DNA from: Varanus komodoensis
Taxonomy: Eukaryota; Chordata; Lepidosauria; Squamata; Varanidae
Direction of reading: 5' to 3'
Assembly (NCBI RefSeq): GCF_004798865.1
Contig: NW_025335268.1
Span: forward strand, 51,793,004 to 51,857,003
Length of the DNA stretch: 64,000 nucleotides
The notes beneath the pieces were generated by a model that did no database searches, was not told the origin of the DNA, and saw nothing but the letters and a program-made list of their open reading frames with translations. Made by a program: the position numbers and the translations under genes. This document shows, in pieces, positions 22,147-34,370 of the stretch (its first letter is position 1; every line of letters starts with the position of its first letter).

Positions 22147-25100
22147 TTAGATATAATATATAAGAATATAAATTCCATATGACTGATATATGCAAACTTT
22201 ATGCAATGTGCACAACTCTTTTATTCATATACTTTGATAGTGTTTTGGTTTTCTTGCAATTTTTTGAAACTCCTTTGTTATCTTTAAGAAAGATAACAAA
22301 GCAAAAAGAAAATCTGTAAACCCACAAGCAATATGCCCCGGGGAGCTGTGAGCTGTTGAAGTCTCCCAGCATCTGTCCTCAGACTAAGGTAGGCACAGAG
22401 CACCTGAGAGAGCCTGGCAATGCTGTTTAAGTGAGTGAAGGGAGAAATCTGTGCAGACGGTCACATGGGTTTCTTATCTTTTTGGCTACTGGCTGCCTCT
22501 AAGGGGAAGATGTCCCCTTGCACACTTGGGGAAGACAGATAAAAGCACACATTTTCTGATTTATTCTAACACAAATGTGACAATTTGAGACTATAAATAC
22601 AGCACTTCCATTTCCTTCCCCCCAGGGGATGACTGACTGGGTCAATCTGCATGCCTAAGTGGTATATACATAGAGTCTGTACTCACAATCTAGAGAACAG
22701 ATTGATCGATTGATTTGGGTTGTAGCCTGAATCCACTGAGAAAGTGCTTCTTAAGGTCATTTGAGGGGCCTACAGCTGTGCTTTCACTTCCTCCTCTCAT
22801 CACACACACACACATGTATTTATTCTCCCGTCTTTTAGAGTCTTAAAAGGGCTATGGCAAAATAGAAAAGCCTAAAATCTAGAGAGCTGTGAGTGGAAAA
22901 ACAAATAGAAGGGACGCATTTGCAAATACGGAAGCACAAGTCCTCCTGCAACCTAAACACACTTAAGGGAAGAAGATGAAGGGAGACCCATATATATACA
23001 ACATGGATTTTGATTATGTCACAACTTTTATTGAAAGTGTTGAAAAAGATAAAGAAACAGATTTCAGTGGAGGAAGCCATCTGGATCCCGGTCTCACATA
23101 CTTCAAATAATCTCATGCATAAATGTATGTATGTGCCTGGGAAATGAACATCACCATTACTGAAGTTGAAATGTTATAGAGCAAAGGCATTTTATTCAGC
23201 TCTGGCCTGGGTTTTATGTGGGTTTTATGGGCGGGTTTTATGATGACATCTCAAACATATCCCTTGTGTTATCAGTGGATATGAACAGCATCCTGAAATG
23301 GTCCAAAGATCCTAAAGGCAAGCATTCCTCCTTGTCATTATCAGATTTTCAAAGACAGCTTTTATTTTTTGCAGAGGTGCAAAAAAAGAATTCATGAGCA
23401 AAAGACCCATTAATAGCTCCAGCAACAAAAGAGAATTTTCCATGACTGCACAGTTACACATACAAAAAGAAAGAAGAGCATAGCTGGTGTTATCCTTCCT
23501 AGAACAATTGGCTAATCATAACTGAGTTCTAGGATTTTTTTAAAAAATAACTTTTAACTAAGAGCAGAGCCTGTCTTTACATTTTTTCCGAGTGCAAAAG
23601 GCTGCAAAGTTATAATATCTCCTGTCCATTGCTGTCCAGCTGGCTGTAAGCTGTATGCACACAGTCAAGTTGGAATAATAGAGGCGAAGCCCTTCCTTAC
23701 TCAGTGAGACCTTCAGATCCAGTCCCGTTCTCCCACTGTCTTTTCCACACTGCATTATTGTTCTTTCCTTTAAACCTCCTCTTCTTCCAATACTGTGTTA
23801 TCTTTAGTGATCTAGTTATTCTTTCCAGTCATCAAAAAAAAATTTTTTTTAAGAATCCATGTTCCTGAATTTGTTCTCTTCTTTTCTTTTAATTTCCTCT
23901 CTTTATAACAGTTTAGGTTTGTGGTTTTGCCTCAAAGGACATATTGCATGTTACAACCATTGCTTGTCACCATATTGTGAACGGCTGATATGCCACAAAT
24001 TCCTAAGTGGTTGGACAATTTATTCATGCCATGGCAATGAATGCCCTCAGGGTCAGAGTTGGGGCTGGGACAGGCCATTGGACACGAACACCTTGCCACA
24101 TGGTGATGACCCTCACGTGGAGTGATTTCAGTGGCTTCATATCGGTTACCCTTTGAGCCAGCAGTTGTTCTTAGAATTCCTTCTTCCTGACTGTGTACTT
24201 GTGCAGGATGCTCACGTTTGTCCATACTGCTGGCAGAAATCACAACAGGGCCCGTATGGGCTGTGCAGCCTTTAAGGCAGTCGTCCAAGGTTAGGTACAG
24301 GTTCAGTTTCTGTTGTGCTAGCAACTTCTGCTTGTGTGATAAAGTGGCTAATTGGGAAACAGGAGGTGAGAAATCAGTGCTCCATATATGCCTGTATGGC
24401 ACTGGGCAGCCTAATTAGAAGGGCTGAGCAATCTCCTCACCTATACGCCATTGCATGAACATGCTGAATGGTTAACGGGTTGTGTTCTCAGTGACAAAAT
24501 CTTCCAGAGGGATTAGCAAGGTTCCTTAGCATATTTTTGTCCTTTGCAAAGCTGAGGGATACTTCATATATGACTGCTTTCCTATATGACTGTGGGGAAG
24601 AAAAACCACACAAAACATATGAAAATAACTGTTTCATAGCACTTTTGCACCCCTGAAAGCTTCAACATACAGCAGGGTTCAAACTCTTGACATGGAAACA
24701 AAACAGGCATACTATTCTCATTTGCCCGGGTGAACATGCTCTGTCCATTCTTTTCCCCCTTCAGTATCCATTTAGGGAAAAGGTCTAAGAGACACCAGAG
24801 GAAATCTCTAGAACATTCTGTATGCCTTAGATAAGGCCTAAAAAGGAGCTCAATGACTCTTTATTGTTGTACAGGGAAGGCTTAGAAATCGTTTAAATAA
24901 ACCAACCAACTAGCTAGCTAGCTAAGTAAATACACATTGGAAATCCAAGATTCACTGGGGCTCACTGTTTGAATATATACTCAAAGAGAAACTTATTGCT
25001 GTAGAATTGGCCCTAAAGATAGATATTTCCTCAAGGTAACAGGTAGTATGGAATTAGAAATTCAATTCTGGGTTAAATTTAAAGGCCATGGCGCCTGAGT

Positions 25101-26084
25101 GATATTAAGGACTGGCATAAGGGCAGAGGTGGTAGAGTATTCATACTTCCTCTAGGCCACCTTCCTATGCATGTTTAAGACAGAAAAATCTGTGCCACAA
25201 CTCCCAGAATTCTTCAACTAACTATTATAATAATAAAACTTGAATCTATATTTTAGGTCTCAAGTAGACCTATTGTATAACTGCATGTGAAGAAGTCTAT
25301 TTACTGATTTGCTTGCATGACTGAGGCACTTTAGTAAATCTGTGTGTACTTTGATAGTTTACTAGTGCAATTTATGAGCTCTGGGCACTTTGCTCTCCCA
25401 TCAGTCCTTGGATCTATCCTGTGGCCTTTTGGGCTACTCTCAAAATGATATTAGCAATAATATTGATGATGACAGGATTTCAGGCTTTCACCAGTAGTCA
25501 GTAGCCCTCTTGCTTTCCAACCGCAGACTAGAGAACTCAGCCCACAGTATTAAAGAATTTATTTTTTACAATGAAATATAACTAAGTATGAATGCAAAGT
25601 TTTACATGGCTTCTAACACCTAGTCCAGAGCACGTTTCTTAAAGCCACAAGCACTTTAGAAAAAAGAGTTGGCATATTTAATATTCAAGTTCAGAGACCA
25701 GACAGGATGTCTTAAAGCATCAGAGTTAGCTTGTTCGTGTTTAGAATGTGCAGAGTGGTTCATTATTCATAATGCAATCCAGGTGTGACTCTAAAGCAAG
25801 TTTTCAATGGCTGCACTTCAGAACATTGGTTCTGGAGGAACTAAGGAAGGATGGAATGCTTCTGTCCACCTTTCTGTTACTACTGAGTAATCTCAAGCAG
25901 ATACCGCATGTGAAACCCCTGGAATCCCCAGGGAGGTACCCAAGGGTGCACTGGAGCTCCTGAAGTCTTCTGCCAGCACACAGAAAGAACCCAGGCTTGC
26001 TCATCCCTCATTAGTGCTTCTGCCCTTCAGAACTGCGAAGAGAACAACCTCAAGCTTGGAACATCTACAGAGCTAGGAGACCAC

Positions 26085-26215
26085 GTGTTTTTAATCTCTT
26101 CCTTTCTCACTGTCTTCCTCTCTCCCCTTCCCTCTCTCATTCTCTTTGTTTGTGGGCATGCACTAGGAGAGAGATGGGGTGGTGGGCTGGCTGTCAAAGA
26201 GAAAGAGAGAGAAAG
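26085..26215. repeat. Pyrimidine-rich tract followed by purine-rich tract
   Basis: CT-rich sequence (CTCTCTCCCCTTCCCTCTCTC) is followed after about 45 bases by GA-rich sequence (GAGAGAGATG and GAGAAAGAGAGAGAAAG), forming a loose inverted repeat of low complexity. Confidence 0.6.
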
Positions 26216-26932
26216 CACTTATCATGGGAGCCATTTTATGCATGAAGATGGTCTCATGGTGCATGACACTGTCCCAACATGCCAAACACTTCCACCAACT
26301 CAGACAGGGAGGGTCGCCCGTGCTAACCCAGGAGGATGGCCGCTGCAGTGGGGCATTTATCACACCCCCTGACTTCCGTGGTGACATGAAGGATGTGCAT
26401 GCATGCTGGTAAGGACTGCTCCTGGCCATCTGCTATTAGTCCAAGCCCCTAGCTACCTCCTTTGTTTGTTAACAAATACACACCCAGCATCCTACCACTC
26501 AGAAATGCTGAATCGCTTCTGCATGAGGTGGTAATTCTGATTAAATGTGATGTAGTTGTGTGGGTCGTCCCTGTAGCGGCCATCTTGACTAAAGGACACC
26601 ATGGGCACTGGGCCATAGAAGTGCAGAGCTAGCCTGGCAGCGAGCTGTGGCCTGGGAAGGTGCGCTGCTGGCATGCTGAGGCTGAATGCGGCACAAGCGC
26701 TTTCCACACACATTCCTAAAAGCGTAAATTGGGCCGTAGCTCTCTGCAAGAAGGCAGGGGCCAGTGAATGGGGAGGTGAGGCGCTAATGACTGAGTAATG
26801 ATGATGGCACTGAAGATGGTCGGGTGGTAATGGAGGTGAAGTTAAACTTTAAATCTGAAGGCAAGTAAAGGCTTGTTTAGTTAAAAATGGATTTCGAGGA
26901 AGAGATTTAAAGGAGAAAATGGATGTATTTTT

Positions 26933-26955
26933 ATGAATACAATAAGTGTATTCAT
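26933..26955. promoter_or_regulatory. 8-bp perfect inverted repeat (POU-like half-sites)
   Basis: ATGAATAC at 26933-26940 and GTATTCAT at 26948-26955 are separated by 7 bases. ATGAATA resembles a POU-domain half-site. There is no independent evidence of function. Confidence 0.2.
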
Positions 26956-28239
26956 CAAAAAAGAAAAAAAAACAGATTTTGCTGTTTCTGTGGAGGTAAT
27001 AGAATATGTAACGGGCAAGACAGAATTATGTTAAACTGTGGCATACCCTGGGAATTAACTAGCATTTGTCAAAATGAATGCGGAAGGGGGGGAGGGACAG
27101 AAAAGCCTTGCATCAAGCCATGAGGGGGAAAAGCCATTAATCCTTGCACAACCTCATAACCAGACTGTAAAACTTATCTTAAAGAAAAATTGTACACATT
27201 AGCTTCCCCACGCTAACCTAAAAATAAAACAGGAATAGGAAAGAATAACAACCAGCCATATCCATGATATCCTCAATTCACCTCACCATGTTTGCACTTT
27301 GATGTCTCAAAGAACCCGGAACAGTGCAAATACACAGTGCAATACTGTGGCATAATGAAGGAAGTTAATCCTGCGACTCAGATTTTCCTGGCCTTGCGCT
27401 TGTTATTGCATTTGACATCCCATATTTGTTGGTTCCAAAGGCTGAGTAAGTTGTTTTAACTATGACATTTCTAATACAATCTGTCCTTGCATTCAAGCCA
27501 ACCAATGGATACATTGACATTAGGTAAGATGTTGAATTTGCTATTCTTCTTATTCCCCATTAAAATTTACAAGTTGTTAATCAAGCACTCGGAAGATATG
27601 ATCTCTTCTCAACATGGATGGTGGTTTTATTTCTTCTGCTCCATTCAATTTTGTCATTGCCTACTTTGTTTTATTATCTCTTCTGTTATGTTCAGAGCTT
27701 GGCTTCAACTTCTTCCTTGGAATAGCAACATTAACAACATTTTCAGATGGCTTATAGAATATAAACATTTTCAAATATTGTTGCATAACATCTGGCTTCA
27801 GAGCATTTCATGATATACTGATCATGCTCTTGCCGCATCAGTAGATGGTGCTATTTGTTTCTCTATTAATACAATCACTTTAGTTTTAATAAATAAATGA
27901 CCCAAACCTAAGTAACATAAGTTTGTTGAATAATCGGATTCCTAGTCAGAAACAGATTACAAAGAAAAACTAGGCTGTTTAACTGTTTGCCTTCATTCAG
28001 TGGAGCAGATCAACATCCAGTGCAGCATCTCTTAACCTACAGATTCAGTTTCTCCAGTGTCTTGTGTCAATTTTATACATGAACATGAAAGCTCTGAATG
28101 TAGAACAATGTGGGATTTGCACAAACTTCTGGAATTATTCTGTACTTATTTGTGCTATATAGAATATTTGTATTATATATACTTGCCTGTTTGTTCTCTG
28201 TCTCATAATGCCCATTATTAGCCATAATAAGCCACACTA

Positions 28240-28477
28240 TTTATTGATTGATTGATTTATATTCTGCCTTTTTCCTACAAAGGGCTCAAGGCAGCTTACA
28301 TCATTCTGCTCCTCCATCATTCTGCTCCCCACAACAACAACCCTGTGAGGTAGGTTGGGCTGAGAGTTTGTGACTGGCCCAAAGTCACCCAGTTGGCTCC
28401 ATGGCTGAGCAAGGACTCGAACCCGGATCGTCTGATTCCCAGTCCTGTGCTCTTAACCACTACACCACACTGGCTCT
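28240..28477 (-). mobile_element. MIR-like tRNA-derived CORE-SINE, near complete
   Basis: On the minus strand it starts with AGAGCCAGTGTGGTGTAGTG and carries an RNA polymerase III A box (TGGTGTAGTGGTTA, at 28454-28467) and B box (GGGTTCGAGTCC, at 28413-28424). The MIR-type core GTGACTTTGGGCCAGTCAC follows, then ACCTCACAGGGTTGTTGTTG, and the 3' tail CAGAATATAAATC with (AATC)n. A 20-bp near-duplication (CATCATTCTGCTCC twice) lies in the tail. Both promoter boxes look intact, so this is the best-kept SINE in the window. The tRNA-like head is part of the SINE and cannot be called a tRNA gene. Confidence 0.85.
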
Positions 28478-28479
28478 AT

Positions 28480-29860
28480 GGCTTTTCATTTCACCAAAGA
28501 AAGCAAGTTTCGTGGTAACCATCTCTCCTGATTTCATTCACAGTCCTGCACACATTTCTGACTCTTAGGCTGAGTGAGGCTGGCAGGCCAGAAGAAGATG
28601 AGGTGCAAACTCTGCAAGGTAAGTGAGCTGTAAATTCAAGATATAACAGAATGCTCTACCTGGTACAAATATGCTCTAAGAGGAGTACACGGCACTTTTT
28701 AAAGGGCTATAAATGGACCCTTAACCCGGCTGGTATCAGAAAAGGTTTATGAAGCTAGTAACAACCCATTTTGAACATTAACGCTCCTAGTTGCTACATT
28801 TTGCATGGCCATTCTTGCTGCTTCTCCGTTGCTCCGTTCTATACAACTCTTAGGATGCTTCGAGATGGAGGGCTTGTAGTACCACCTGTCAGAAGACAGT
28901 GTACAATTGCTCTGCCCCTCAAAAAAAGATTTTCTGCAGTGGTGAAACAAGGAAAGAGGCAGTGAGAAAACAGGGAGGAGCTACAAGTGGAGGAATTATA
29001 TCATCCAGACAGCCTTGTAAACGTCTATGAATGAGGAAGGCCAATTGCACAACAAATACCAAATCTGGAAGCACCCTTAGTAATGTAACAATGTAGACAC
29101 CAGAAAAGAATTTGAATGTTCATAAAGGATTTGAACAGAGTGAACTTTTGTCTCACCATGGCTGTCAGCTAACATTGTAGCCAAAACTCGGTGGCAGAAT
29201 GAGTGCTCCCCATGAACATGGTTTCAGATTCAGCACCTTAAACACAAGGGATTTTGAGTAGCGTGTGTTAGACGGACCTCTATGTGAGTTTTGGAAAGAC
29301 TTATGAAGAGACAGGATTAGGTGAGATGGACCAATAACCTGGCTCAGGAGAGGACAGCTTCACACAGTGTAAAAGTGGCATCGTTTTCCTTTAGAGAAAG
29401 GACAAAGGAGTTTCTGAATAGCAGATAGCTTGCTGAAAGGAAGCAGTTTCCTGGAAAGTACCTTAATGCAGAAACAGAGCACTTGCGGGGACTCCCCATC
29501 TCATCTGGTGCTTTTTTCCTGGACCTTCTCCCTCTGCTAAGGAGCTCTAAGCTTTTGGTAATGCACAGAATGCCTCACTCCTCCATTCGCACAAGTGAGC
29601 AAACGAAGCAGGAAGATGGTCATTCATTAGAGTTTCCCATGCTACCGAAGCATGAAAAGGTGGTGGACAGAACAATATTTTCACCATTCCTTTAAAGGAT
29701 ATTAAAGAAGGTTAGCTTCTTGAGGGAGTGTTCTACAAATAAGGTGCTGTTACATGAAATGGCCACCCAGCTCAGCCTTCTAGGAGGTGAGACTCCTGAT
29801 GAAGCTTCTGCTGCTGAGTGCAAATTTTGGGCAGGCTTAAATGAGAGACCCATACATCCC
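28480..29860. other. Unique non-coding DNA
   Basis: Apart from a probable SINE tail at 29318-29362, nothing is recognised. Confidence 0.45.
29318..29362 (+). mobile_element. tRNA-SINE 3' tail scrap (probable)
   Basis: GTGAGATGGACCAATAACCT and GGCTCAGGAGAGGACAGCTTC resemble the 'GATGGACCAATGGTCTGACTCAGTATAAGGCAGCTTC' tail of the squamate tRNA SINE. Too little is left for certainty. Confidence 0.4.
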
Positions 29861-29865
29861 TAGCC

Positions 29866-30115
29866 ATTTCGAGATTTTTAGGTAAGGAGCAGCACCTTGA
29901 ACCATGCCCAGAAAAAAATGGGAAGCCACTGTAATTCTTTCAGGTTCAATACTATATGCGCCAACAAATGCAGAGCCTCATTTGCACTACCTGAAATTTC
30001 CAGACACTCTTCAGTAGCAGCCTCACATGGAACATGTAGGTCTAATCTAAACATGAGGTGCTTAAGGCATGGATCACTTTAGCCAGATCTCCCTCACAGA
30101 TAACTACTAATAAAT
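29866..30115 (-). repeat. Unclassified dispersed repeat, copy 2 (partial)
   Basis: GCAGCACCTTGAACCATGCCC, GGGAAGCCACTG and GGCATGGATCACTTTAGCC follow the order of the unclassified repeat at 16500-17235 and 62005-62790. Orientation is assumed by analogy with those copies. Confidence 0.45.
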
Positions 30116-30119
30116 AAAA

Positions 30120-32340
30120 TCTGATCTTTGCAATGACTCCTTGCAATTCCTTTGAGAACTGACACAATGCAGAGGTGGAAAGTCCTTTGTATGTTTCAGA
30201 TTTTTGCTTTCCTCACCTCTGTGGTGATATCTGAAATGTGACGGGTTCCACATGCCTCAGAGGTAATCTTGCAGGCATACCAGGGCCCTTCAATCTGGGC
30301 AATCCATAAAGAGCAATCATTCCACCATATAAGAAATAATCTTGTAGCCTGAATCTGTTGTTCTGTGTTGTGCTGGGTTGGCAGCTGTGCTGATCATGCC
30401 TGAGTTATGGTGGTACATGTTATCTTGCAACCTCTACTTTTCTCCTGAAGTTGGAAATCCTCTATCCAGTGCCTTAAATTGACCAGAGGACAGAGGCGTT
30501 GAATTGGGCTCCATCCGTCTTACAGTCCAAAAAAGCAGGAAGGGGAGGATTTGGTCTACTTCTATACATGCTTATCTGAAAATATATTCTGATTCATTTG
30601 GTGGTAGCTTGCACATGAAGGCATGTGGACTTTCAGAAGTGTTTTTGGTCATTTACCATGCCAGCTGGGGATTATAGGAAGTGGGACACATCTGGGGAGC
30701 ATTGTGTTGGGAAAGGCTGACCTAGATGCTGACCCTGCTCTTATGGCTTTCTTGACAAGGCTTGTGGAAGAGTTTCCAGCCTCACTTCTGGGCTTTTTTT
30801 TAAAAATGATATGTAATTTAGGAGTAGGTAATCTTGCAGGCCTTTTTGTGCAAACTTGTTAATTTGAGAAATTGTCTTGGGCACTGCTACAAAATGGCTG
30901 CTGTAGGAGATCTGGCAAAGGGCAAGCAACCCGCCCAAAAAGCTGGGTAGAAGACTGAGATCAGGTCTGAGCCTCAACAAACTAAGCAACTTGTTTTCAT
31001 CACCAGAATCTCACCTACATGTCAGGGATGTGTTCTTATTAATTGGTTTATTTATTTTTAGAGGGGAAAAGCAGGAGATCTTGGTAGGCATCAGAGAAGG
31101 GGTTTGGGCCTGCAACAGTGCTTTGGGGGCACCACATTGCCCATTCCGAATGTAATATGGGAAAGCACCATTATAAATTCAATTGATAGACCTTACAATA
31201 TGGTTTTAAATGAGCTTCTGGAGGCACATGGTCCTGTTCTAAAGATCCACAGTTCATGCATGATCTGTCACTAATAGATTCCTTTTTCTTTGGGTGTGTG
31301 TCTTCTTCCATAATAAAAATACTGTGTGTTGGTTAATGTTTGAACATACATTGCGTCATTTTCTCTCTCTCTTTTTCCCCTTTTGTGTGTGTGAGGAGAC
31401 ACTGCGCAGATACAGGAAATTTAAAACGCAGTCTAAGTAGAGTCTCTTGTGAAAGGAGTCTGCAAATTTGTCATTTGCCAGAAATTTGGATGGGATGTTG
31501 CATGTCTTGAGAACTACAAATAATGTTTATCAAGTGGTTCTGGAGGAAGCTGGGATAAAAGAAATTCAGTTCCTCTGTTGACTCTTATTAACTCACATCT
31601 TTTCCTTATGTAAATATTTGCATCTAGCACATGCATGTGCACACAAAAACAAACATCTATGTGTACATTTACATATGGAATATTCCATTCATCTGTATGA
31701 CTTTGGTTTCTGTAGGTCTACCACTTTTCAGCATTAGTTGAAACAGCACCTCTGCAATGAAAAGAATGATGGAATTGTCGACTTTGAACCTTCGTATGTG
31801 CTTTGAAAAAGGGGATCCTTAAATGTCAGCAGGAAATGAACTACTTAGAAATAAATACTATCCAGATTCATTTGAAGATAAATTCTGGTGATCAAGGTGC
31901 TGTTGAAACACACCACATTTTCATTTGGTGAGCAGATGTGAATGGAACACTTGGGGATACCTAATGATAAATTAATCTCTCTCTTTCTCTGAGGTGCTAA
32001 AGCTGTTCTTTTAAATCTACTGACCTATTTTATTTGAAAATAGGAAAATCTCACCAGACATCATGATTCCAAGCACAAAAGTTTCACTTTATTGTGCTAA
32101 AATTGTTTGAAGATTTGCTTCAGTAGAACTGAATTAACCTGGTATGGTTCACCCACACTAATAGGGAATATTTTCATTCAGCCGTTTGGAACTTTAACAA
32201 AAGGTCCAAATCCCTTATTTTTGAAAGACAGGGAGTTCAGCATTGGTGATTTATGTTTGCAGAGGCTAGAGTCCTCTTGATGAGCTTAAGCTGCAGTTGT
32301 ACAAGCATCAATTCATACAGCTATGGGCATAAGTTTTCAT
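30120..32340. other. Unique non-coding DNA with a MITE arm
   Basis: Nothing but the MITE arm at 30640-30720 is recognised. The sequence is AT-rich with C/T- and TG-rich patches near 31.35 kb. Confidence 0.45.
30640..30720. mobile_element. Palindromic MITE, right half
   Basis: CCATGCCAGCTGGGGATTAT, GGAAGTGGGACACATCTGGG and GAGCATTGTGTTGGGAAAGG match the centre and right arm of the palindromic element family. Confidence 0.55.
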
Positions 32341-32344
32341 AGAC

Positions 32345-32420
32345 TGACCACTAACTTAGATGGCTTTAAAAAGGGATGAGACAAATTTCATGGATGCTAG
32401 GTCAACAAATGGCTATCTAA
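32345..32420 (+). mobile_element. CR1-clade 3' UTR scrap
   Basis: TTAGATGGCTTTAAAAAGGG, GATGAGACAAATTTCATGGA and AACAAATGGCTATCTA match part of the CR1-clade 3' UTR seen at 15.1 kb in the same orientation. Confidence 0.55.
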
Positions 32421-32935
32421 TAGGACTTGCTCCTGAGGACATGTGCTAAGGCATGTAGTCCAATGGGATCAGAAAAGGCATGCAGAAGGAATGCCCTGGT
32501 TCTATGGAAAACCTCTCTTTTGATGCTAGTATTTACTCTGGAGGGAATGCTCCCAATTTGGCACTTGTTGGGTAAATACCATCTTCAGAGGATGCATTTT
32601 CCTCAGGACTGAAGCAAGAGAGGAAATAGCTACATTCCTTCTTCATGCCTACTTTGATGCTATTAGTGATCAGACCCTTGCATGGGAAAGACTACCTTAG
32701 ATGTGACATGGCATGCATTTAAGATTCCATGTAGTTTCCATTCATGGGTGAAAGAACAGCCTTGCTAGATCAGACTGAAGATGAATCTAGTTCAGCTGTC
32801 TGGTTCCCTAGTGGCCAACCAGAGGCCTTAATGGGATGCCCATAAGCAGGGCACTAATGAAATAGCCCCCTGCCATACTTGTTGTCAGTGAAGTGCCTCT
32901 GACATTTCAGGTGATACATCACCATCCTGAAATAT

Positions 32936-34329
32936 TTGTTGTTGTTGTTAGTCGCGAAATCATGTCTGACCCATCACGACCCCATGGACAACATTCCTCC
33001 AGGCCTTCCTGTCCTCCTCCATCCCCCGGAGTTCACCTAAGCTCACACCGACTGCTTCAGTGACTCCATCCAGCCACCTCATCTTCTGCCGTCCCCTTCT
33101 TCTTTTGCCTTCAATTATTCCCAGCATTAGGCTCTTCTCCAGGGAGTCCTTCCTTCTCATTAGGTGGCCATTTGAGTTTCATCTTCAGGATCTGGCCTTC
33201 TAAAGAGCAGTCAGGGTTGATCTCCTCTAGGACTGACCGGTTTGATTGCCTTGCGGTCCAGGGGACTCGCAGGAGTCTCCTCCAACACCACAATTCAAAG
33301 GCCTCAATCCTTCGGCACTCAGCCTTCCTTATGGTCCAGCTTTCACAGTCATAGATTGCAACTGGGAAAACCATAGCCTTGACTATACGCACTTTTGTTG
33401 GCAGGGTGATGTCTCTGCTTTTTAGTATGCTGTCTAGATTTGCCATAGCTTTCCTCCCCAGGAGCAAGCATCTTTTAATTTCTTGGCTGCAGTCCCTGGC
33501 TGCGGTGATCTTAGAGCCCAGGAAAATAAAATCTGTCACTATATCCATTTCATCCCCATCTATTTGCCAGGAAGTAAGAGGATCGGATGCCATGATCTTA
33601 GTTTTCTTGAGTTTCAAGCCAACTTTTGCACTCTCCTCCATCACCCGCATCAAGATGCTCTCTAGTTCCTCTTCACTTTCTGCCATGAGAGTGGTATCAT
33701 CTGCATATCTGAGGCTGTTGCTATTTCTCCCGGCAATCTTAATTCCAACTGGTGATTCATCTAGGCCCACCTTTCTCATGATGTGCTCCGCATATAAGTT
33801 AAATAGGCAGGGCAACGGTATACAGCCTTGCCAAACTCCTTTCTCAATTTTGAACCAATCAGTGGTTCCTTGTCCAGTTCTCACTGTTGCTTCTTGACCC
33901 ACATATAGGTTTCTCAAGAGACAAATAAGATGGTCTGGTATTCCCATCTCTTTAAGAACTTGCCACAGTTTGTTGTGATCCACACAATCAAAGGCTTTAG
34001 CATAGTCAATGAAGCAGAAGTAGATGTTTTTCTGGAACTCCCTAGCTTTCTCCATGATCCAGAGGATGTTGGCAATTTGATCTCTAGTTCCTCTCCCTCT
34101 TCGAAGTCCTGCCTGTACTTCTGGTAGTTCTCGGTCCACATACTGCTGGAACCTAGCTTGTAGGATTTTGAGCATCACTTTGCTAGCATGTGAAATGAGT
34201 GCAATGGTGCAGTAGTTTGAACATTCTTTGGCATTGCCCTTCTTTGGGATGGGAATGTAAACTGACCTTTTCCAATCCTGTGGCCACTGTTGAGTTTTCC
34301 AAATTTGCTGGCATATTGAGTGTAGCACT
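32936..34329 (-). mobile_element. RTE-BovB LINE, 5'-truncated, with target-site duplication
   Basis: The copy is about 1394 bp on the minus strand. Its 3' end on the left is a (GTT)n tail, (AAC)n in sense. It encodes most of the reverse transcriptase, including the RYADDT catalytic motif, and the C-terminal SLEKSLMLG / RRRGRQKMRWLDG region. It is flanked by ATCCTGAAATAT at 32924-32935 and ATCCTGAAACAT at 34330-34341, a 12-bp target-site duplication with one mismatch. The frame shifts once near 33170 between the RT body and the C-terminal part; the same disruption is present in the copy near 21885. The long open frame and good duplication indicate a younger insertion than the surrounding CR1 pieces. 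Confidence 0.95.
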
Positions 34330-34370
34330 ATCCTGAAACATGGCCATTGACTAATTCCAGGCTCTAGCAT
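33111..34370 (-). CDS. BovB reverse-transcriptase frame (partial LINE protein)
   Basis: This is a 419-codon open frame whose first 13 residues come from flanking CR1 DNA; residues from about 14 on are BovB. Visible RT landmarks are WKRSVYIPIPKKG near 33-45, the first catalytic-aspartate block FIDYAKAFDCVDH at 120-132, GVWQGCIPLPCLFN at 178-191 (the family usually has R and LS where this copy has W and PL), and the RYADDT active site at 221-226 with both aspartates kept. RIVKAMVFPVAIY and WTARQSNRSVLEEINPDCSL mark the region after the catalytic core. The N-terminal endonuclease is absent through 5' truncation, so the protein could not retrotranspose by itself. After residue about 400 the frame leaves the family sequence, which continues in another frame at 32960-33160. 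No host role is suggested. Confidence 0.85.
   Translation of the reverse strand: MLEPGISQWPCFRIVLHSICQQIWKTQQWPQDWKRSVYIPIPKKGNAKECSNYCTIALISHASKVMLKILQARFQQYVDRELPEVQAGLRRGRGTRDQIANILWIMEKAREFQKNIYFCFIDYAKAFDCVDHNKLWQVLKEMGIPDHLICLLRNLYVGQEATVRTGQGTTDWFKIEKGVWQGCIPLPCLFNLYAEHIMRKVGLDESPVGIKIAGRNSNSLRYADDTTLMAESEEELESILMRVMEESAKVGLKLKKTKIMASDPLTSWQIDGDEMDIVTDFIFLGSKITAARDCSQEIKRCLLLGRKAMANLDSILKSRDITLPTKVRIVKAMVFPVAIYDCESWTIRKAECRRIEAFELWCWRRLLRVPWTARQSNRSVLEEINPDCSLEGQILKMKLKWPPNEKEGLPGEEPNAGNN

Larger units (their letters stand above)
22150..28238. other. Long non-coding interval, mostly unique
   Basis: No host gene is supported. Minor features are a (TAGC)n run near 24.91 kb, a pyrimidine-then-purine tract at 26085-26215 and an 8-bp inverted repeat at 26933-26955. 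A 156-codon minus-strand frame at 23932-24402 has no recognisable domain. The 26.5-27.4 kb part is repeat-free and could include conserved non-coding sequence. Confidence 0.4.

Noticed and set aside
23932-24402. 156-codon minus-strand frame as a gene
   Set aside because: No domain recognised, no splice or promoter context; the plus strand over the same bases has frames too.
28413-28467. A tRNA gene
   Set aside because: A and B boxes are present, but the cloverleaf is not complete and the sequence continues directly into a MIR-type core and SINE tail.
33172-33897. Plus-strand frames of 60-172 codons
   Set aside because: They are antisense shadows of the BovB reverse-transcriptase frame.
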